Source of the DNA: Membranipora membranacea
Taxonomy: Eukaryota; Bryozoa; Gymnolaemata; Cheilostomatida; Membraniporidae
DNA length: 64,000 nt
Direction of reading: 5' to 3'
NCBI GenBank assembly: GCA_914767715.1
Contig: OU612067.1
Span: 6,572,001-6,636,000, forward strand
Position numbers and translations under genes: made by a program. This document shows positions 37,662 through 50,201 of the stretch, one piece after another (within the stretch, counting starts at the first letter, position 1; the number at the start of each line of letters is the position of its first letter). Below the pieces are notes generated by a model. It did no database searches, was not told where the DNA came from, and saw only the letters and a list, made by a program, of their open reading frames with translations.

Positions 37662-40600
37662 CTATATTGGCTCAATGCCAGCTAACTGCCTCAACTTCTC
37701 AAAAACTATAAATGAGATGACAGTGTGTGGAGTTATTCTCATCCAGAAGGGAAGAAATCCTTTGTATGCGCCCCTTATACCCTCAGCCTTGAATGTCTTC
37801 ATCATAGCATCGACTGGTGATGAGTATCTCACTCCTCGCTTATCTATCAAACATGGAAGGTATAAATATTTTGCAAAATGTATTATATTAAAATTTATTA
37901 AAATTTGCTTATATTAAAATGTATTATATTAAAATTTGCAAAATGTATTATCTTAACAGGTTGAATTATACAGCAGGTTTTTTTCTGAACCCAGCGTATT
38001 CAACAGAGTGGAGCATACTAGAGGGTAGGCACTGAGTACATGGCTGTATTATTTTTCATGCTTTAGGGGAGGGCTGATGTCATCAGGGGTATATCCCAAG
38101 CAAGTGAGGTACAAACTAAAGTGCCCTATGAGGCAACAAGAACCGGAAATGAGGCCTAATAAATCACCACTCATCAACCTTGCTTTACTGTACAAGTCGA
38201 CCATACAAAGATTGTACAACTGTAGTTCGTTCGAAATTGAAACAGGTTCAAATCAATCATAACTTGTTTAAAAAAGGTAAGAAAAGATCTCTGAATGATT
38301 TACTGCATTTTTATGTGAAAACATGATTATTTCAAATATATCATTGTTGAATTTTGCTTGAAAAGCCCTTTCCGCTAAATATTAAATGCTGAAATGGGGC
38401 AACTATTGAACTCCCAGGAGGAAATTTGGTGATGGTAAACAAAGCTCATCAGCTGGAGGAATATTTTTGGCATGATGATCATCAGTCTATCTTTTTTTAT
38501 TACCTCCAATCTGGTTCATCAACCTGGTCTTGACATTGTCAATCGGAGCGCTGAATACTGCGCAGACAAATCCAGCCATAAGAGAGGATACAGCGTATAG
38601 AGGCATCCCTTCCTTCATTATGCCATGGTTCAACAGAGTGTGCTTTACATGATCATATGAAGATACCTAAGGAGAATATAAATACACAAGTAGTATAGTC
38701 ATGGGATGTTGGGATATCCCACCTTCCCTGCTAAAACTAAAGCAAAAACAAAAGAATGTCATAAATAGAGTTGTGTTCTCTTGTATAATGAGCAAATAAC
38801 TCTGAACAACAGTTTAAAATTGTTTCTACAACAGGGAGTTTATACCAGGTTACAATAATTTGAGATCAGGATCGTTTGAATTGAGTCATATTGCAAGGAT
38901 TGGAAGGTGAGTCTTGTAAGTAGTAACCTGACTGGAGCTTGCAAAAACAGCTCGTGTGACATTTGGTGTGACACCAGCATATAGCCCTCTGATCCCGCTA
39001 CTTCTGTATATATTACGGAAGGCTACTAATGTACCCTTATGCCTCGCTCCCGGTCCTGAGACCTGGGACTGCATCTGCACTTTTACCAAGTCTACTGGTG
39101 AACTGTAGGTAGCAGAGGTGCCGGCTTAAACAAACAAAACATTCAACCTGAATTGCAGGACAGAGTCTTTATCACGATCATAATTATGTATCATCGATCG
39201 TATCAATCGGATTTCAATCAGTCACAACTTTTTATAATTATTCATGGTCAATCAGGTCACAACTGCAGGAAGTAACTGTATGTCCTCAGTGAAGGTTATG
39301 TTTGTGATTTATGCAAAAAACGTGCAAATTGCTGACCTACTTATTTCCTTGGCAGTTCGCGGCAACAAAAATATTTTTTTAATACCTACGAAATCAAATC
39401 AATATTAACTAAAAGTGCTGTGACTAGCCACTTTTATTCAGTGGTAGAAAAAATTTCCTGTAGCCTCTGACTACACTGGATTTGTTATCAAATTCTCATA
39501 ACAACTAATAAAATTCAAACTCATAGTATCTCACTGGAACTCAGAGACATCGATATTTACCTGCTATAGCACCTGCTGCCACTTTGATATTTAGTGGTGT
39601 GTGGTGTCTATCTGTAGCTCCTAGCTGACGCTTGATTGGCTCATATAACCCCATCCTCCCTGAGCCATAAGCCATTTCTCTCATCATACTGGCTGTCCAT
39701 CTAGTAACATATCCAAATTACTGACAAAATGAACATAATACAAGTTTTATTCCCTGCGATATAAAAATGTTTACTCTCATAAGTATAAGTATACATAAAA
39801 TTTCACCCGTCTTACAGATTTAAAAACAGATACTAGACTAGAGCAATGACATGACATTATCACAAATCTTGCCCAGTCCTTTTCAGTGAAAACAGTAAAT
39901 GTATCCCGAGCCTTGTCAACACAGGTAGCTGTATTTGCGAACAATCTGATTAACATTCGATCTGACTTGAGGGAAGCCTTACCCTTTAGTTAATGCGAGT
40001 GGTCCTTCTTGTTTTGCCAATGTCACAATACCTCTGACGATACCCTGGTAGGTTTTAGCTTTAGCCGAATGGTGGGTCAGCTCGTTATCCAGCTGTAGCC
40101 GGATCTTGATGACATCTAGCGGATGAGTTACTGTAACGAATTCCGATAACAAATTAGCAACAAATTAGTCTCTTACTCCCCCCTTTTAAACTCTGATCCT
40201 TTGTATGGGATGGTCACTCTATATCTTTTCCATCGTTTCTGGTCGGTACCCTTGTTTTGATGAATAAAAAAGGGGAATCTCGGTGCTAGTGTAGTGATCG
40301 CTTTGCTGACAGTACACATTGAGTCATAGTCTTGATCAGAACAGACCAGCTAGGATGAATGGCTTTACGATGCTGAGCCAGATACACCCCTATATGCGAT
40401 ATCCTTGCTTAATAGACCATAGCTAGATACAGTTATGTTTACACAGACTTTGTAGTTGTAGTTTAAGCATGGCTTGGATATTTCCGTCCATTCGATATCA
40501 AATCTGAACTACTTCAAAACCATATGACATTGCTCGGTCAGTTTATTAAAAGCCTGGATATATACACACAATAACTAGTTTGTCAGAGTGTCAGGTAGTG

Positions 40601-40844
40601 GCATTCTGTTATCAACCACAAGAATGCCACTACTGATATCCAGCCAAAGTTAACTTACCCTAATTATGACTTACACTGACAGTATCTGTGTTACAGATAA
40701 GTCTAACATACCTGTAGATGCTGGGCAGTTAGCAAGTCCAGCTAGCAGCATAAGCTTCAATGTTTGTGTTGCTGATTCTGTAACGATTTCAGATTTCTCC
40801 TGCTGAGACTCAGCTGAGCCTGCGATGTATTTACTTTGACCCAT
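37662..40844 (-). CDS. Mitochondrial carrier (SLC25, UCP/DIC/OGC clade), copy 1
   Basis: Six exons in gene order: 40712-40844, 39983-40130, 39561-39700, 38928-39124, 38504-38666, 37662-37843 (TAG). Total 963 bp, 320 residues, phases consistent. Three carrier repeats carry the Px[DE]xx[KR] signature: HPLDVIKIRLQ, SPVDLVKVQMQ and APIDNVKTRLM, each starting an odd transmembrane helix. The third repeat ends GFLPFWMRITPHTVISFIVFEKLR, closest in style to the dicarboxylate/uncoupling carriers. The inner mitochondrial membrane location and exchange of small anions or proton leak follow from the family; the substrate cannot be read here. No cleavable presequence. Head to head with a near twin (42123-45773), with the same exon borders. 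A family-1 foldback element is in intron 1. Confidence 0.92.
40553..40645. repeat. Foldback element, family 1, copy c (carrier copy 1, intron 1)
   Basis: Inner arms GGTAGTGGCATTCT (40594-40607) and AGAATGCCACTACT (40621-40634); outer arms CTGGATAT / ATATCCAG. The core matches the other family-1 copies, though the left outer arm holds extra sequence. Confidence 0.7.
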
Positions 40845-42122
40845 CTTTAACAGGTCACAATCGGGAATAGTAGGCTGCCGGCATAATATCGATCACCTCA
40901 GCAACCCCGTGATGAAAATGATATCATAAACAAACTCAGCTAGTTTGTTTACAGATGATGTCCTGTTGTTCTGTGATACAGTATCACATAGTGAGGGTCT
41001 AACACTTATATAATAGCTGGAGTGTCTGCATATATTTTACTCGCTAGAGGGGAGATTATGGCTACGCTGGCCGCCTGCCAAAACTCACAGAACAATTGAT
41101 CAATGGTAAATTTTCAAGCAGACCTACTTGCCTATGATGAACCATAATTCCTTATGTAAGCCTGATTTCCTATTTTTCCCGTAATATTCAGGCTTCAAAA
41201 GATACAATCATTATTGTTTTTGTTTGTATTAGCACACATTGGCTATGGATCGCTTAGGGCTAGGCTATGGGGCAGATAGGACATTGTCTGGCTTTAAAAA
41301 TGTGTTATATCACAATGATTTATGCGGATTATAGATGGACTATGGGTCGGTAAACTGGACAAATCTCAATTCCATGTCAAAATAATGTCATAATAATATC
41401 TAAATGCTCAGGCCACTATTAAAAACTGTTATAATCGTTACTATTATCATTATTGATATTATTGACTAGTATCTCTCAGGCCATTTTTTTCGCTTGACAT
41501 TCATAAAGACATTTTCTCTAGTATGAATGTAACAGATCAATTTATGGTTTTCTGAAGTTGTAAAAATCTATGGTGGTGTCATTGAATCAGATATTTTTTT
41601 CATGATAGAATGGATCATCTTTAGCCAAGTATCCTATTAAAGCGTATATTATCAACATCTCAAAATTTATTGTGCTGCAGGGTTACAAACACCTAGGTAG
41701 ACCCAAAGAAAGCATTATATATAAAAGATAGTATTCTGAGGATAAAAATGTATCAAATTTGATGTAAAATGGTCATCACAGCAGCAGTAGTTCCATACTG
41801 TGTTATATATTGGCTTGCTGTCGATGGGATGTCTGTATATTGAGTACTTGGACATAGTAGTGACCGCATAGTATGGAGGTTGATGACATGAATGCACCTA
41901 CTGTGATAACTGTTTACCTTTTTCTAAACAGTATGACAGATTTGAGGAGTACCTGTAAATAATATGCACAGATGATGCTGCTTACTGACCTAACCTGCAT
42001 GCAGCAGTCACGACTGCTGCCTGGGCAACAAAAATGTTTGTCTTTGTTTACGCATGCATCTTAGTAAGGCCTAGTTCTATTTTCTGACATGATCAGTAGT
42101 ACTTTTGATATCTACATCCAAA
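40845..42122. other. Bidirectional promoter region of the two carrier genes
   Basis: About 1.3 kb between the divergent start codons, AT-rich, with no open frame of note. Both promoters must lie here. I see no strong TATA box next to either start. Confidence 0.5.
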
Positions 42123-45100
42123 ATGAGTCAAAGTAGCAATAATAAGCTCATAGCTGCCTCTCAGTCTCAGCAGAGAAAAGCTGAAATCACTGCAGAGTCA
42201 GCGCCACAAACATGGAAGCTCATGTTATTAGCTGGATTAGCTAACTGCCCCGCATCTACAGGTGAGTTAAATATAAATCAACATTTTTAACTTTTTAACT
42301 TTTTTAACTTTTACCACAGAGACCTGATTTTACTATGTTTTGTCTTTTACCGGGGCCAGTGTATAAAACACATTTCACATCTTTTTTTGTCTGTGATAGT
42401 AATAAATCCATCCATTCGACTTGTCTTAATCATAAAAAGTGTTTTCGATTCCCATGGAAGGCAATGCTGTACATAGGAAAGAAATTTTAAATCAGATTTA
42501 ACCCTTTGTATTTTGGTTTTATTTATGGCCCACATATTATAGGTAAGGACTATAGCCATTGTATTCATTTTATGGCTGACATACAATAAAACAGGAAATT
42601 AAATAAAGAAGGAACAGTGTTGCGCAAAGCACGCAACTGAGCTTTGCTTTAACATTCCAGGTGGCCCTGAGTTTATTTTTTTTATTGGCAGAGAGCCCCA
42701 ATTTCAGACAGCCCCTTAGATGGAGCACGAAGTTTATGACTTATTCCAACTATGTTTTAAAACATAAATTCAACAATGCTGAAATCAACTATGCTGAAAT
42801 CAACTAATTCTGATGGGAGATTAGAAGAGGAGCAGAAATGAGTGGTAGATGACCAATAATGCATAGTTCTTCTACAAGCCTTTCATAAATCATTTAATCT
42901 GAGACAACTTCTTGCCAAAGCAAAATTTCTCATGCTAAGTATTTCAACTCTATTAGGTACTCATTGAATGATATTTTTCAGCCACACAGCCATTAGATGT
43001 CATCAAGATCCGACTACAGCTGGATAACGAGCTCACACACCACACTGCTAAAGCTAAAACCTACCAGGGTATCGTCAGGGGTATTGTGACATTGGCAAGA
43101 CAGGAAGGAGTGCTCGCACTATATAAAGGGTAGGCTTGCTTCATTACTGCTAAGGTGATCCCAGTTTGAAATCCCCCTATGAAGAGTATTATAAATGCCT
43201 ATAATTTTAGTAATATGATGGCAGCCAATCTTTGCTAAATATCAATTCAGCAAAAGAAGTTGGGGAAGCTTGATTAGAGTTGTCTCAACATTGTGTAAGC
43301 GAAGATAACTATTTATTATCTGCGCCTGAATGTTTCATCTACTGGACTATATTGTCATGCAGTCATCATCTACCAAACTTAAAATCTTATACAATTTGTT
43401 TCTACCATGTGCCAATTAAACAGTTTTCCACATGAAAATATCTGTTCCAGAAACACTTTTACTTCATAAGTTACATTTGTCAACTATGGAGCTTCTCTTG
43501 CCATCATTATTCAAATACAGGCTCACAGATCTGTTTACTTAACCAAAGTCTCATCACTCTAATATGTAAACAATCTCTTGCTCTATGCTTTTGGGTTGAG
43601 GGTGTTGTAGTACAAGTTCGATCCAGTTTTCCTGCCTTCCACTAATCAGTAGGGGAAGCAATTCCAAATGCAGGCAAACTGGATCAAACTTAGCCTAGGT
43701 TGAGGGTGGCCTCCGTGATGGTGTTGTTGGCCCTGGCCAATCAGGAACCGGAAGAAGTGTATATTGTATGATCTTCGTTTTTGTATAACTTCAGATGGAC
43801 AGCTGCTATGATGAGAGAGATGGCGTATAGTTCAAGTAGAATGGGGTTATATGAACCAATCAAACGGCAGCTTGGAGCGACAGATAGACACAACACGCCA
43901 CTATATCTAAAGGCTGCTGCCGGGGCTTTAGCAGGTAAGAAGATCTCGCAGGGTTGAATATTGGAAACAGTGACAGTGAGGCTGTTTCATGAATCAACCA
44001 CTTTATATGACTTTTTAGGCCTACTGCCAACATGGTTGTCTGCACTGTGACCAATGAAAGCATAGATTTGAACTCTGAAGTGCCTTCTAGGTACTTCAGA
44101 TGATGCATTATGGGTATTTAATAATCAAACAAGCTATTATACATGTCTACAGAAGATAGAATACTAAATAGTGTATTCAAACAGATATGAAAGAAAGAAT
44201 TATTGTGTGTATGTGTGGATGTGTATAAATTGTGCTCGGGAGGCTTAGCAAGTTAAGTTTCCAGCAAGGCTTACCCCTGGGTGCAGGAAAACTCATCACA
44301 TAAGTGGTGTCTGCATGAGCTGTGAAACCTTGGAAAGATGATGCAACAACATGTAGAAGTCATCATAAGAAATCAGCTCTCCAAAGACCTAGATGCACAA
44401 CAGTTGGGATTTTACAGTTAGGCCCGCACTGTTATATTGACTTCTTGCGGGAACTACAATTGACAAAATAAATACATTAAGTCATTTCAGCTCGATCCAA
44501 TTCTATGATTAGCAATTGATTAGCGACTTGGTTTTGTGTTTGTCTTTTGCTGACAATGGCGTTACACAATATGAGGCAAGTAGAGAGATCCTCAGCAACC
44601 AATGTATTACAGAGAACAGAAACTTGATAGTCGAGGAATCCATGATTGATATGTTTTAGCTGGCACAGCTGCTTCGTATAGTTCACCAGTAGACTTGGTA
44701 AAAGTTCAGATGCAGTCTCAGGTCTCAGGCCCGGGAGCAAGGCATAAGGGTACTCTAGCAGCCTTCCGTAATATATACAGAAGTAGCGGGATCAGAGGGC
44801 TATATGCTGGTGTCACACCAAATGTCACACGAGCTGTGTTTGCCAGCTCCAGTCAGGTTATTGCTTACAGGATACATCTCCCAGTCTTTCCACTATGACT
44901 CTTCTAATAGCAAACGAACCTGATCTCAAATTATTGTTAACCCGTTATAAACCCCCTGCTGTAGACACCAAATGCTCTGTTTGCTAGCTCCAGTCAGGTT
45001 ACTGTTATACTTTCACATGTTCTTCTACTTGATTGGCTCAGTACCCGGTCATTAAATGACCCACAATAAACTCATATCAAACTACTTTATTGTGCTAAAT

Positions 45101-45773
45101 CTTGGATATTGTTATCAAAGCGAGGAACAGTTTTTCATCCGACTGTGCTATGAGTTATTTTCTTCTTTTCCAAGGTGCCATAACTTAATATTGCTGATCA
45201 TTTAATTGTATTTTTCTTGTCTTCAGGTGTCCTCCTATGATCACGTGAAGCACACTCTGCTAAATCATGGTATACTGACTGAAGGAATGCCTCTGCATGC
45301 TGTATCCTCTCTTATGGCTGGTTTCGTCTCTGCAACCTTTAGTGCACCATTTGATAATATCAAAACCAGAGTGATGAATCAAATTGGAGGTAATGTGGAA
45401 ATTCATGTAAGCATGGCCGCTCTGATACTTGCCCTTTTATCAAGTTTTCCAAAAAAGATTATGCATTTAAAATTTGTTGTGTTAAAACTGCTGCATTGCC
45501 TTATTGCAATGCCACATAGAAATGGGCTACTTTACTTTCAAAGTAGAAACTATAAAATTAGTTTAGATATTATTTCCTGCTTATTTCATAGATGAGCGAG
45601 GAGTGAGATATTCATCAGCAGTTGATGCTATGATGAAGACATTCAAGTCTGAGGGTATGAGGGGCGTATACAAAGGATTTCTCCCCTTCTGGATGAGAAT
45701 AACTCCACACACTGTCATCTCATTTATAGTTTTTGAGGAGTTGAGGCAGTTAGCTGGCATTGACCCAATATAG
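42123..45773 (+). CDS. Mitochondrial carrier (SLC25, UCP/DIC/OGC clade), copy 2
   Basis: Six exons: 42123-42261, 42982-43129, 43795-43934, 44660-44856, 45227-45389, 45592-45773 (TAG). Total 969 bp, 322 residues. Exons 2-6 have exactly the same lengths as in copy 1 (148, 140, 197, 163, 182 bp); only exon 1 differs (139 versus 133 bp). Signatures: QPLDVIKIRLQ, SPVDLVKVQMQ and APFDNIKTRVM. In the first, the usual small polar residue before Pro is Gln (TQPLD versus THPLD in copy 1). In the third, Ile-Asp-Asn-Val of copy 1 is Phe-Asp-Asn-Ile. Predicted six-helix inner-membrane carrier. Intron 4 retains sequence similarity with that of copy 1 and also holds a duplicate of the end of exon 4 (44966-45004). 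Confidence 0.92.
43615..43695. repeat. Small hairpin element, family 2, copy c (carrier copy 2, intron 2)
   Basis: GTTCGATCCAGTTTTCCTGC pairs with GCAGGCAAACTGGATCAAAC around a loop containing GGGGAAGCAATTC. It shares sequence with the elements at 2465-2540 and 3098-3170. Confidence 0.65.
44966..45004 (+). other. Duplicated fragment of carrier exon 4 with its donor site
   Basis: ACACCAAATG...TGTTTGC(T)AGCTCCAGTCAGGTTA repeats the end of exon 4 (44814-44860) including the splice donor, about 145 bp downstream inside intron 4. It lacks an obvious acceptor and the internal VTRA codons are altered, so probably non-functional. Confidence 0.6.
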
Positions 45774-46391
45774 CAGGAATTTTACCCAATACAACACCAT
45801 ACAGAATCTGGATTTTCAATTGAACTCAAATATTGAGGATTATTGTCTGTACCCCTGGCATTGTGCTGAGCAAGTTTTTTGCATAATGATAACCCTTGAG
45901 TCTTTCTAACCTGATGTAAATCTAGCCTTGTCACCGGCTTATTTTTTGTTTTGGCTGTTATCAAAAGGCAATGCGACAAGGCTTGATTTACATATAGATA
46001 TATGTCTTATCCCACAGTCTGCTCAGTCTGTCCCTCATAAATTATATATTTCTTGTTTTTCCAGAACTTTCACATACACGATTCAAATTTATAGAGCAAT
46101 CATTCCAACAGTTACATAAATTAGTTTGCTGATTCAATATAAATCCTATTTTTGCTGTAAGAAACGATTTATTGTATATTATATTATTATTGCACAGTGC
46201 ATATTATATATTAGATATGGTCATAAAAAGAGACATTACACCAGCAGAGTTTTACATTCATGAAACATTTTTCTTTATTGAGGACTGATTGTTTGCTTGG
46301 CACGACAAAGACTATGATAGTTTGATACAGTGCAGTTTATCAGTCATCAGCTCAGAAAGCCACTGTAGTATGATGAAGGTCTGTCATCGGT
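45774..46391. other. Convergent 3' region, carrier copy 2 and ependymin-related gene
   Basis: About 600 bp between facing stops. TTTATT at 46274-46279 is AATAAA on the minus strand, about 115 bp after the ependymin-related stop, a good polyadenylation signal. A short inverted pair (AACCTGATGTAAATCTAGCC near 45909 and GGCTTGATTTACATATAG near 45979) lies in the carrier 3' flank. Confidence 0.5.
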
Positions 46392-48252
46392 TTAGTTTTT
46401 ACATATAGCTGGTAATTCCCACACAGAAGCTGGAATACCTGTTGTGCTCATGTTACCAAACTGCATTGACGACATCTGATCATCTACGAAATATATTTGG
46501 TACATGAGCGGCCAATCACAGAAAAGGGATAGGCAGATATAAACCCACAGAACCCCTGAATAGCCCTTACATCAACATCTCAGACATCAAAGGTGTAGCT
46601 AGACAGGCCCACGAAATCGCGTCATGTCACATCATGTCAATAACAAAAAACTAGCCAGTCAGTACTATGATTAAATTAAAGAGAAGTGTGACCATGTCTA
46701 TTATAAATTTCCTTGCCTGATTTTTAAGAAGAAAACATGAAATCAAAGTTAATCTACCAATTGCTGCAATCAGCAGTATAAGGTTTGCATGTTGGCATGT
46801 ATATAAATAATCTGAATACTTACATCCGAGGATTTTCTGAAGCGTGACGACATTAAGGAGGGTAAAGGATTCTCTGTCAAAAGTTAGAGTCTCCATACCT
46901 ATCCCAATGTCATAGCTGTAGGTGTCCAGTATGTTGTCTCCTACTTTTAAACTTCCAACTGGCATCAATCCAGCTAAACAAAAAAGGAAAATACTGCTAT
47001 TATAGTGGCAGATCACTGATTTGCCGGGGAGGGAGTAAGCTTGGATAAAGTTTTAATAAACAAGGTCCCCTCAGACGACGGCTAGTCGCCATATTATCTG
47101 AAGAGGAAAGTGGCTCCAAATTCAAGCAAATTACATAAAACTGATTCTAGACTAATCTGCGTCAAACTGAAGCATAACATGTAAATCCAATGGAAACATA
47201 CAGCTACTAAAAAGAGTAAAGCGTGATATTGTTAGTGTTACTAGGTTGATATAAGGATATTTTTTAGAGCATTTGTTAGCAACATTCCCATAATGCACCT
47301 GTAACCTGGAACTCTAAGATCAGGACAAGTGCTCAAACTTTTCCAGGGTTGATGGTAGTAGCATTGCATTATCAATCACATTCTCAGCAACAAATAAAAT
47401 ACTACTACCATAAACCCGGGAAAAGTTAGAGCTGACATTGCTGACATAGCTGACATTGTCTATCTCATTAGGAAATGGCAAAATTTGCATTGTGCCTTTT
47501 TGATAACAGTAGTTATTGGCAAGTCTCAGTAACTATATACTCACGTGTATCATTACAAATAAGCTCTATCGATTTAGATTTGTCCATCCACTTTGTACAT
47601 TTCCCACTAGCACTGTCCAGAGAATAGCTCATATTCTGAAAAGTAAATAGGATTCTACTGCATGGTCAAGGTCATTGTGACACTTTGAATATAAGCTAAA
47701 CTTCAATCAGGTCTTTTGTCTACCGAACCCTGAATATTCCCAAGGTATTCAGCCAACAATTAGTTGATATGACCAAGCACTAACATTCTCTCTACTGGAC
47801 CAATATCACCTGTTCAGATATGGTCTAAACAGCAGAACTCAAAAATTACGTTGTGAAAAGACATGCTGAACTTCAAATCTCAGGTGTCAGGTAATTCACA
47901 CACCTAGATCATTCCAGCGCATATTAAAGTGAAAATCCAGTTGTCTGATATAGACAAGTCCAAGCAAACTACACTCAAGTGGTGAATAACTTACATTAGC
48001 CCTGTCTCTGAAGTATGTTTGGTTGATCATGAAGCCATCGCCTTTCAGTGTCTGGATGACTACTTCTTTCTTCGCATTATAGTCAAAGTATGCAGTACCA
48101 ATAACGCTCAAGGTCATGGCTTTCCCATTCATAACTTGTCCAACGTTGCCGATAACATCATTTTTAAACACCGAGGGAACACATTTCCGCTCATATGGTA
48201 AGGCATGAACGGCGGCTAATAAAACGCAAAGTGCAACAAGTTTTACCTCCAT
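46392..48252 (-). CDS. Ependymin-related secreted protein
   Basis: Four exons: 47995-48252, 47545-47635, 46824-46973, 46392-46555 (TAA). Total 663 bp, 220 residues, all phases matching; ependymin-related proteins are usually 190-225 residues. A signal peptide (MEVKLVALCVLLAAVHALP) is followed by CVPSVF. The core carries the family layout: ISVIGT-like strand with YFDYNAKKEVV, a Cys in GKCTKWM, a second Cys in ELICNDT, and the C-terminal YFVDDQM...GIPASVWELPAIC ending in the conserved PxxC. N-glycosylation sequons occur at NQT and two NMS sites. Family members are secreted or lysosomal lipid-binding glycoproteins with a LolA-like fold. The final exon is the least conserved and was placed by phase and by its C terminus. 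A family-1 foldback lies in intron 2. Confidence 0.88.
47334..47429. repeat. Foldback element, family 1, copy d (ependymin-related intron 2)
   Basis: CAAACTTTTCCAGGGTTGATGG pairs with its near complement ending ACCCGGGAAAAGTT; the inner core is GGTAGTAGCATTGCATTATCAA. Arms are more diverged than in copies a and b. Confidence 0.75.
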
Positions 48253-50191
48253 ACTGAAAGTGGAAAATGATCATGAGTGAAGAAAATATAAAGAAGAATG
48301 AATAGTAGAATTCACAGGGAGCTATTTATATACTTGTCCAACAGCTTGCAAGTGCTGAGCTTGAGTCATGGATTATTATTTGATAAGATCAAGGTTGCGC
48401 CACAAATTGTGAGTGCTGAGAGCTTGTGGGACCACCATAGCGATGTGGGAACGATTGTATTACAGGCTTGTCTATAACCAATTATTGTTCCACTACAAAC
48501 AATGATAGCTCACGTAAGCATGTGACAAAGATAAAAGCATGAAGGGCCTTGGGTATGGCCTTATCTTAGACGACACAGACTAATGAAAAGATTAAAATAG
48601 CGGTTAAATCTCCGACCCGAATAATTGTTATTGTTGGCTACTGTAACTGTTTGCTCATTCTATCTATACCATTCTTGGAACAAGAAGTGGGACAGTATGA
48701 TGCAGTCAAAAACAACTCAGCCCCCCTCATGTTGTTTGATTTACAGTCACAGGTTTATCACATGAGAATAAGATGATGTGATGATGGCTGATTTTACTAT
48801 CAACCTTTCGAAAATATTGCTCAATGTTGTCAATTTCCTCTTTCAGTAATGCATCCCATCTCCTGTTGTCATGCACAGAAGAAGAATTCTGAGTGAAGCT
48901 CATGATTATTTTTTAGAAAAGCTTAGCAAGAAGACTGGTTCGGTTATGTAAACGATATTGAAAAATCGCTTTCATCACTAGACAGTATGTGAGACTGTGT
49001 GACAGCTGTGACACTGTGGCTGTTCCCTATATCCACCCGTTTTTTGCTTTACCGACCTCCCTATCAACAGGCTATGATGTTTTGCGCTGAAAATGGTGAA
49101 TACTTGTAATCTTGATAAGTAAAATGCATAAACTACACTACAAAGTGCCTCTTGGTTATTGAAGAACTATTGCATTGTGGGTATTCCACAACGAAATCTG
49201 GTGTCTAGAACCATAAGTAATAAATCAAAATAAAGCAATTGTGTAATGTGTGTCTAAATTGATTTTCAGTAAGTCTTACAAGCTGATTTTCTAGAACATC
49301 CAAAATCCTTGGTGCTGAACTGGTTATCATAGGCAATATTCGATCAAGTGGTCTTTAAATAAGCATTGTTCTGCTGTGCTGTGAAACCATGAAAGCAGTG
49401 CCTCAAAACCAGGGGCCAATTTGAACTCCAAATAAAGAGTTTTATATGCTAAAGTTAGTCCAATCTGAAGAACAGGCTATCCAGAACCACAAGTAAACAA
49501 TCGATTACTCCGCGAGTTATCTTCTCTTTTTTCAACGGGTGACAACTTAATTTATGCTAATAAATCTTTTCACATCCTTCCAAACTTGATGTTATCAGAG
49601 GCTTGGCTTAAAATCATTATCTAAAGGTTGTTAGTAATTGTCTCAGCCATCATCACGTCATGCTTATTTTCGTGGGATAACTCTTATAAATGTTGTAGTA
49701 AATTACATACGAACATGAGCATGTCATAAGGTATGGAAAAACTCAGCGGTAAGCAACACCAATTTAAACGTCTTGGCGGGGCTGTTTTTTGTGAAGCTCA
49801 CATAGTAACTCTCATCACAAACTAATAATAAAATGTATTTAACAAAAAAGGAAGAAAGCTCTCTAACTTATACAAATATTCTCAACTCAGACATTTGCTG
49901 TCAATCGCAGCACTGCCAATCTTTATAATAAGAACACAGAGTAAGGATATATCTTTACTCTGTGATAGGAAGTTATTACAATAGTAACAAGAAATCAGTC
50001 CAAAATTTGTGGTAAACTAAACTGGAAGGAGCCATGCAATGTTTCATATTTTAATTACCACAATTAATACATCAATGTGTGATCATATACTATCAAAGAT
50101 CCACTAACTCTAGTTATATCATCAAATCACAAAACCTCCAAATGTGGTCATAAAGTTGTGGTTGTTGGCTCTGCCGGCACTTGGTGAGACA
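48253..50191. other. Intergenic region without a gene
   Basis: About 1.9 kb. Apart from the promoter just above, no long frame, RNA gene or repeat stands out on either strand. Confidence 0.45.
48321..48332 (-). promoter_or_regulatory. TATA box of the ependymin-related gene
   Basis: On the minus strand TATATAAATAGC lies about 70 bp upstream of the ATG at 48252, a near-consensus TATA element. It is the only clear one in this window and fits a short 5' untranslated leader of about 35-45 nt. Confidence 0.65.
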
Positions 50192-50197
50192 TTTATT
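50192..50197 (-). terminator. Polyadenylation signal of lectin receptor 1
   Basis: TTTATT on + (AATAAA on -) begins only five bases after the TGA at 50202-50204. A stop so close to the signal is unusual but supports this as the terminal exon. Confidence 0.5.
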
Positions 50198-50201
50198 GTT
50201 G

